This document shows, piece by piece, positions 27,101 through 36,100 of a stretch of 64,000 bases of DNA; position 1 is the stretch's first letter, and the number at the start of each line of letters is the position of its first letter. This DNA comes from Heterobilharzia americana (Eukaryota; Platyhelminthes; Trematoda; Strigeidida; Schistosomatidae), in NCBI GenBank assembly GCA_944470555.2, contig OX104129.1:44177998-44241997 (forward strand). Direction: 5' to 3'. Made by a program: the position numbers and the translations under genes. The notes below the pieces were generated by a model that did not search any database, had not been told where the DNA came from, and saw nothing but the letters and a program-made list of their open reading frames with translations.

Positions 27101-30100
27101 AATCAAAACGAGTGCACCTAGTATTGTGACTGAATACGAGAACTTAGCGAAATTCAAAGTTACATGTCGAAACATTTAGGGAATAAAGATGAGCATTGAC
27201 TGCACCTACAATATGCTATTATAAAAGTGAGTAAAGCTGTTTGTGCTTTCGAAGAACGTTCCGTTAGTAAACACTGGGTCTGAGAGCTCGATGCGACTTT
27301 TGACTCTTATCGGTCTACTGTGGCAGATAGTGAGTACAGTGGCATGCGAAAGTACCTTGCTTGACAGATTTTACATTTAAGTAACGACCGTGATGAAACG
27401 ACGCGAGTGAAATGGTGATAGCAGCGTTGTTTAGTAATCGTCAGGAGCTTTCCAGCCCACCTAAGTCACTGGTGGCAATAAACCTGGTGTCAGGGAGACG
27501 ATAAATGAAGTAGATGGCATGCAGATCTCTAGCCCTTGCAGACACGTAGAATCCTGAATGCGACACTGCAGAAAAAATTTAGCCAGTCTAATGTCCCTGA
27601 AACACTGACTCCGGTATATTAAGCTGAATGGTTGGTTAAAACCGATTCTCCTAACCAAGCAGAGGCCCAGAAAGGACTGCAAGTACTAGTGTCCCATAAG
27701 GTACCTGGCTCAGGCAACTTAACCCTGGGTCTTTTTAAGAATGGTGAGAATACATATCTAAGGAACCGACTAGGTTGTTCAAGAAAGCGTGGCAGACTGA
27801 AAATGTTCTATCACTCTGGAATGAGGCTATTGTAACCCCAGAGCCTAGGTAACGTTAGTGATAAAAATCAAGGTCTGCTCCCAATTGCATCTAAAATATT
27901 GCTTCTATCATACTTTGCAGATGCTTCAAAACATGTGGAAAACTGATTCGCGAGCACAGTGTCAAGTTATGTTCATTGATCACGTGGTTATTATCTGTCA
28001 GATGTTCGAACGTCATCAAGTATTGCAGATCAATAATAGTCTTTTTTTATATTACTATAGCATTGGTTGGTTCGATAAGATTTTACTCTGGAATTGTCTG
28101 TTAGATACTGGTGTTACTGAGAAATTCATCGCAATCTTAAAGATCCCATTATTTAACACCTAAGATAGGGTGAAGGTTCTACAGCCACTTCTCCATTGAT
28201 TTATACTAAGTATTTTTTTAGCATGGCTATTCAGTTTCGGCATTCCTCTTTACCTCTGCTATCGATGACATTCTCAAAACAGCTTTGAAGGAAGCGTACA
28301 GTAGAGATGTAGATCTGCTGCCAGGTGAAAGAGTTTTCAACTTTGAGCATGCCATATCGTTTAACTGTCCAACAGTATACAGGTTGTTCAAATTGTATTC
28401 AATTAGTTAGCGGTCAGTGTCCATAGGTAGGGCGTTCGTTTTGCGCAGGCGAATTGTGAACTACGGTTACGAAATTGGTGGTACGGTCTTTGTCTGTACT
28501 CTCCCAGTGGTAAACTATTGAAAACTGTCAAAAACATTCTTTACCTGGGTAGCTGTATGAAAGCGAGTAAGAGAAAGCTGATGAGATTTTCAACCACATG
28601 TTCACAACCATAGTGGTATATGCTAATCTGGGTCACCACCGACATCGTTGTGATGCTAGTCTACCTGTTAAAGATTGTATATACAGCGCATCAGTTAGAG
28701 CGTTTCTGCTTTACGCCTGTACAACCTGGCCTGTTCGAGCCCACATTGTCCAGCGATTCCAAGTGTTAGATCACTTGGAAAATATCATGTATGTAATTCA
28801 GATGTACTATGGCACACAATAGACGTGATAGAAATTTTCATCCATCAAGTGAAGTCATCTTGAAACATCTGCTTCGGTGGCTTGAAAACGTGCTACGAAT
28901 GTCATTCTAGCGGCTTCTTTACCGTTCATTATTTGCTACTCTTAAAAGTCCCCGAGAGAAGAAGCGGAACGGTGGAGGCGCTGTGGGATGAAGGACAGTT
29001 GTGGTGGGTTAGCACCCATTACTACTCCCAGGATGGGATGCGAGAGACCATGTAATACAATGGTTTAAGACGATAGTAGATATTACTCGGAATCGAAACC
29101 AGTGGCGGTCACACTGCAGCTGTTTCGCTTCCTCAGTTATTGAAAGGTAAAATATAGGTGATGAATGCTTGTTTGAATACATGCTTCAGAAAGCCCTTTT
29201 ACCGATCCGTTAATATTTCTATTCTTATCTATTTCCTTCCTTTTATATTTATTTTTGTATTTTCGTACTGTTATGTTATTTTTATGGCGCACTCCTCGAT
29301 GTCTGTATTCCACAGTTTATGCTTTGAGCAGTACAAAAATAATCTAGCTGTTGAATTCAAAAAGCAGGTAGGAGAAATGTTTCAGCAATGAGTGAAAATG
29401 TTGCTCGTGACAATGTGATGCAGAAAATAAGCAAAGGGACGGACAAAGAATAAAAAAACTAAGCTAAAAAATAACAATATTTCCAATAGTCACACTAAGA
29501 CACATAATAGACAGATAAATACACCCACGTTGTTTCACAGTTCTCAATCATAAAGCCTACATTCCTCCACAAGATTCAGATAAATACATTTTAACTTAGG
29601 ATAGGAAGTAGCAAGAAGCAGAGTAATTTTACAGATGGTTCATATAAATAACCCTAACTTAATGTTCAGAATATATTGGAAGTTTCCTGTACAGATTTAA
29701 CTGTGAGGTTTTACACAGAAATAATAACTGACATTGGAAAAGTCTAAGACTATCATCTGATCTCCGGCTTTTTTAGAAATTGAGAGAACACTGATAACCT
29801 TATGCAAGTACGAGCAGCAGGTCTTGTGGTATTGAGAAGGGTAATCCAGGACTATTGATGAGACTGAAATTTTGGCTAGAACATAGGAATACGATATCAT
29901 ACCATTTGATTTGCCTCAATTGCTGATTACTCTGGATTTCGAGAAACGAGAAAATTCTGGTTGTGATAACCACAAATGAATCAACCCAACCTAAATGGTG
30001 TCCAGGATTCTGGATCCTATAGTAATTCGATGCACAACTGGAGCTCAAAAACAGAAAATCCGAAAAAACTAAGTTGTTTTCAGACCCAGGCACGCCTGCG

Positions 30101-33100
30101 TTGACCTATACTTCACTCTTCCAGATATTTTCAAATCTTTTGTATTTATGGACTTGGAGATGGCATTTGACTATCTCAACAGAGGTCCTATGGTGGCATT
30201 TCAACGGAAAACTTGTGTAGCAAGTGCAGGATCTGGATTAAAGTCCTACACTCTAACACCTATCTCCATGTCAGTGCCTGTGGTGAACTATTAGGTGAGT
30301 CGTCTATATGGAGTGATGTCCCTCAAGGATGTTTCTTCATTTTTGTAAGAACTCACCATGCTAATGAAGTTTTGCTTCTCCCTTTCTCTGACTTTAAAAA
30401 CTTTTCAACATGAAATACTGAAGATTAGATTGTATTAATAATATTTTCAGAAACTATGGTACGATTCACCACTAGCCAAATGTAATATTATCAACAGGCC
30501 CTAGATGAAGTGAAACTTGTTCTATGAATTGACTCATGTGTTGTATTGAAAACCAAATAACTTGCAAAATGATTCCATTTACATAAAAGTACCTTCTAGG
30601 AAGAAACATTGATAAATATGATAATGATAATTAACTTGACTACACACTTGCCTCAACCCGAAATGCTTGTTGGAGTTGAACTGGTTGAGAATTAATATAT
30701 GAGTGACCACACCAAAACAACAATTAATGTAGTCCCAGATCATTACCTAGACAACTATGGCTAGGTGGCTCCGGAATTATCACTCACGCAATTTACCGTT
30801 CTTGATTACTTACAACCTTCTCAACTGCAGTAACAGCTGGAGGTAACTGACGGACTGACAAAATCAATGTAGAAATTTGCACACAAGTGCATCGACTTGA
30901 GTTTCCACGCTTCACAGTAGTACACGAAGTATAGGTGGATAGAAAAGCAGTGATATCAAAGTACATAAAGTTGTGCGAAAGAATAAGCAATTTAAAGGTA
31001 AAAGTTAGTGTGAGTATCCAAGCCCTAGATGTGAAGGAGTGAATATATCTGCGTCATTATGACCGATTTTCAGCCATATCACCAAAAGTCATCAACCACT
31101 GGTTCCGTTAGTCTCGAGAACCTCAAACAGGTGATCCACACCTCCCTACATAGTTCACATCAATAGTCATGGAATTCATGTATCAATGACAAGTATTGGT
31201 CTGGCTTCTAACATACTACAACTTCTCCTAGCATGGCACATCGAGGTAGGCAGTGGCTCTGCATTCGAAGCACACATAGAAGGTACCTCTGTCACCGAAC
31301 TTTGGTAACTTGAGCATTTGACTCACCTTCCTTTCACCCGACTTTAACGTCATCAATATGGTGATTCTACCACATGCGAGCAATGCTACGAATACATCTG
31401 TGATCAGAAACCTGCAACCACTTCATGTCTTCCACTTTCAACGGCCATATCCCACAACCGTACAACATGACAGAACCAACTGTCGAGCAGTTTATTCATC
31501 CTTTGATAGATAGTCAGATACCTCGCCAGTTGGCGCCACAGATGACGCAAGTTGGCAAATAATAAACGGGCCTTCTGTATCCAATCTGAGAATTTGTCTG
31601 CAACCAACCTAATCGGGTTGATACAACTCCCTAGGTTAGTGATGTGGTCGACACAATCCGCCACTTCACCACCTATCACTAAACTGGGAGTACTTGCAGC
31701 AGACCAGTCCTGGGGCATCAACTTACATTTGACGGGTGACAGTGAAACACATGCCAAGGATACTCAGAATTTGCTCAACTCATTCGGGAGACCCTGCATT
31801 TTGTCAGCGTTTTTAACTAGCAGGATAATATCTTCTGCATACTCCAAGTCAACCAGATGACCTCTAAGGAGTAGATCAATCTCCGTGAAGTCAGAGGTAC
31901 TTGACGTTGTGTCGAATAGTACGCCTATGATGAAGTTAAGTAGGGACGGTGACAGTTGGAATCCCTTTGATTAGCGTTATGTATTTGCTCGATACTCCCT
32001 TCACAGTCAGACACCGCCACAATACACCACGGTCAACAGAGCCGAATGCCATCTTCAGGTCGAGAAATATGGCAAGTGACAGCCGCCGGTAGGTATACCT
32101 GTGCTCCAGAACCTGTCAGAGGGTGAAAATATGATAGATGCACCCTCGACTAGGTGTGAAACCTGCCTAGTTTACTCGGATTCGCTGTTCTCAAGCTCCA
32201 GTTATGCGTCGGATAACTATGAACCCAAAGATCTTGAACACAATACCAGTCAATCTAATTCCCCTATGGTTGTCACAAGACTCCTCTCCTACCGCCCCCT
32301 TCTTATAGACTGGAATGACCAGTGAAGTACACTAAACTGACGGTACTACCACTGATTTTACCTAGTACCTCCGTCGCTCTAAGCAATAATTTTCTACCTC
32401 CATCCTTGGAAACCTCGTGTGGCGAACTATCAGGTTCTGGTACTTCGCTTCACTTTAGGTTCGATACGACTTTCTCAACTTCAAGAAGAGTTCGAGGGCC
32501 AACATTTACGTCCCATTCAGGTTCAGGCTGGATGTTGGGCAAATAAGGCGCTGCTGAGGACCAGTTGAACTGTGCTTCAGAGTGTTCTGCTCAACGTTCT
32601 AGCCACCTGTCCTAGGAGGTTATTAACGTCTCATCTTCGGTGACGGTTGCACTAACCATCGTCTTTGTCTTGTCCATATCCTTATTACGTCTAAGTAGTT
32701 ACCGAGTGTAACCCAAAGCCGATGTCTTCTCCATATCTCTCACTTTTGCTACCCACTACCGCTCGCGATCGTTGCGACGACTCTTAGTCAACTCATGTTT
32801 AAGTTGCTGGAATCAGTCTTATCGCATCAATTATTTCGGATGACGTCTCGGAAATCCAATGATGTTTGGCTAACCCTTGGGTATAGGTTAACAATTGTCT
32901 TTACCGTTGCTTCTACAACAGACTTAATATCACACCAGGTTTCCTCAGGATAAGCATCGCTGTCTTGTTCACATAAATGCTTAGTTAACTCCTCCCCGAA
33001 TTCGGACTTGATGTTCTCATCTTCCAATCAAATATAGACAGGCTTTACTACCGCCGGTTTCCTGTGACCAGTAAGACGCAGACAGATACGAGCCCGTACC

Positions 33101-36100
33101 AACGCGTGATCGGATTCCAAACTGGTAATTCAGAAAGAGTGGCAACCTTCCACCGATGGCTTATAGCAATATGATTTAGCAATAGTTGGTTTGGTGTCGG
33201 CGGACACAATGTGAGACAGTGCCCCTCCTTATGTCTAAAGTTATTGCTGGTCAATAACAAGTGATTTTCGGAGCAAAATTACAACAAACAATCACTGTTG
33301 TCGGTTTGTTTGCATTAGATTCCGTAAATACCCTCAAGATGTCTTTTCGATCGGGTCAGCTTCCCTACTTGAGCGTTAAAGTCACCTTCCATTATGATTA
33401 CATCTGAACGTTTCGCTTTCTGTGGCAACGCTGACAGCTTCTCAAAGAATTCATCTTCTGCATCATCCAAACTATAGTCGGTGGGTGCATAGGCGGGATT
33501 TACAAATGAGCATCATCTAGTCTCATGATCCTTCCTTATCCTTACAGATCCATTCAGTCGAACAGCATATAGATGGCTGTTTACTGATATCCAGTTGAGA
33601 AGCTCACTTTCTGCCCTACAGTTCAATGCCACACCTACGAAAGCTAGACATTGGGTCACCGGATACTCGTACAGTGAATTTTGGAGATTCACCACTATGA
33701 TTAGGAGGGGTCAATTTGATAACCACCCTCGGGTTCTGTATACGTGTCTCAGAGATACAAGATACATCCATGGCTAGAGATTCCAGAATTCTGCAGAGCG
33801 ATGTTCGGCGTCCGATTCGGCATAGAATTTGGACATTGAAAGCTCCTACATGAAGTCGATAGCGGAGTCTTTGGAGACTAGGAATGAGGTATCGATGGCT
33901 TTGATCGTTGGAAATGGTTGGAAACGAAACGTTAGGTGAAACGTAAGAGGTCTAGTATTAGTATCAAGAGGTGAAGGCAAATGAAGGAAAAACCCTCCAT
34001 TTCCGTTAAGAAGGCACCATCAACATGTCACTGCTAGTCGTCCAAAAGAAACACCTTACTGCTGTCACACACCATCCAGCTAGCGAAAGTAAGACTTCGC
34101 CCTCAGACCCCCGTCAAAGTGTAGTAATTTACACAACGGTAACTGCTTTTCGTCCAACAAGCCTTTCTGGTATGGCAGGACCCCAAGGAAACAAGCGTTC
34201 CACCAGCACAGCTTATTGGGCCATTGTAATGTGCAAGCCCGACCACCACGTCAAGCTAGCAGCTAACAGTTGGGAGTTGTAGCGCCTATCTCAGTATACC
34301 GCTGATGGTTCGACTGGATCATGAGTGAAGAAATAGTAGCTAAAGACCAGTTGAACTGTTCTAGTTGTTGCCTCAGCGAATGAACCACAGACCCATCTTT
34401 CATAGTTACAGTCTCACCAACCATTGCCAAATTCGCTCGTTTCCTTGGTCAGATCAAACTAATTGTAACTTACCACTTCCTTTTTTGTCTCTAGTTTCCT
34501 CTACTTACGACTTCTCACGATCATTAAGTGAAGTATTTGTCAGTCTACGTTTGAGTTGCTTCCATTCATTGTGCTCGGAGCCTGCAGAAATGTGCTCAAT
34601 TACATGCATTAATTCAGGGGGTATTGAGACCCACCAACTCCTTTTAACCTTTTTCTGAGACTCTGTTATGGTCTGCAACGCTATTCTGAGGCAAACGGGA
34701 GACGATGCCAGGCTTTTTATGATGGATCGCCTTGTCCAGTTCCGATGGTTATCTAGCGAGTCCATCTTTGAAAGCAGCTTTAGCATTCTCATTGTTGAGC
34801 TGCTCCTGGTCTAGTTTCTGTGGTTTTTATATATCTATTTGGCACGAAATAGCACAGGAAACACCTTACTGCTGTCAAACTCCCGTCCTGTTATGAATAC
34901 AACTTCGCCTTCGAACCCTAATCATAACCTAGCAATTTGCATTATAACGCTGAATATTTTTGTCTTGCAACTATTTAACAGACCTTGCTAATATTTTATG
35001 GCCATAAGGGACAAATGTTTTCACCAGAAAAGCTCGTTGAGCCATTGTAATATGTGAGCCCTACAACCACCTTGAGGAATCAGCTATCGGTTGGGAAGAA
35101 TAGGAATAACATTTTATTCAATCAAAAGACGGTATAATGTGATGAAAATTATTGCTGTCAGTATCAATAATATTCGACGCAAAAGTTAGGAGGCGATTCA
35201 ACATGAATGAACACGTAGATTAGTGAATCAAGGTTTCTAATAATTCACAAACTAATCACACGTATTTTGTCCCATCGAAAGAAGGTGACCGTGTAGTAAA
35301 TTGTAACAGTTTAGCAATAAAAAAGCAGTAAGTACACTGTATAAGCCCCAGGTAATAAAACTGGCACATTTTAGGGTACGATAAAGAATGACAAAACCTC
35401 TTGGGCAGTCATCGATTTCGAAGTATGTCACAATGTTTTTAAACTCTGGGTTTTGCTATCTTAAGCAGCTTAACCATAGGACTAGTATTTAAATGAAATA
35501 TATCTGTATAATATAAAGTATACATCATTAAAATAACCATTTTTCATACTTGTTCGCTGTAGCTATGGCCACATTCTCCAGAAAGTCATGATCAGTTATA
35601 CGACATGTCATTTTTGATCCAACAACCAGTGACTTAAAAGTTTCATCATTTTTCTCCTCAGATTTAGGCTTCTGAAAATGAATGAGGTGAAACAATAACA
35701 ATTCATGAGAGTTTTAGCTGTTTATATTCAAAACATAAACGTGAATTTTAATCCCAGTCACTAACTGAGGAAAGTAGTTTTATAAAGGTGATAGAGTTCA
35801 GTTGCATAAAACTTTAAGCTAGACCAAGTTATAAAATCATTATGTAGATTGATACATTCATATTTTTTGACGCTTATTCAGAGGTTATGACCAGAAAAAC
35901 TTACTACTGACACACACTATAGTAAATAACCTATCCAGATATACTATGGTACATACATATAGGAAGTTCGTGAGATTCCCAAGAGGTTACCAAGAAGTTT
36001 ACTTTTTAATCTCAAAGAAATGGGAATATAACAGGTCTTTAGATTTTCAAGCACTTATCTAAAGAAATGTTCGTACCGACCGCATATTATGAATTACATA

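Larger units (their letters stand above)
31100..34280 (-). mobile_element. RTE-like family 2, copy B
   Basis: The fullest copy of family 2. In minus-strand order it has: a 5' leader (34,044-34,280) shared with copies A and B2; endonuclease remnants (33,050-33,830); a linker (32,827-33,027, ending NLYPRVSQTSL); then RT. RT motif A reads FLDLKMAFGSVDRGVLW (32,025-32,075), with Gly in place of the usual Asp after Phe. The catalytic loop reads LEYAEDIILL (about 31,818-31,850), YAED instead of YADD. The C-terminal part is at 31,404-31,757 (CKLMPQDWSAASTPSLVIGG). All parts are frameshifted; it is dead. Confidence 0.8.
25645..35549 (-). other. RRP5 intron 6, 9.9 kb, with retroelements
   Basis: The longest intron seen. 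It contains a tRNA-like segment (26,085-26,142), a plus-strand RTE-like copy (27,450-29,150) and minus-strand copies at 31,100-34,280 and 34,300-35,100. The stretches 26,150-27,450 and 29,150-31,100 show nothing I can name. Confidence 0.75.

Noticed and set aside
29158..29391. 77-codon open frame with a very hydrophobic middle
   Set aside because: Sits at the 3' edge of RTE-like copy C in T-rich sequence. The hydrophobicity follows from T-rich codons and no splice sites or family support it.
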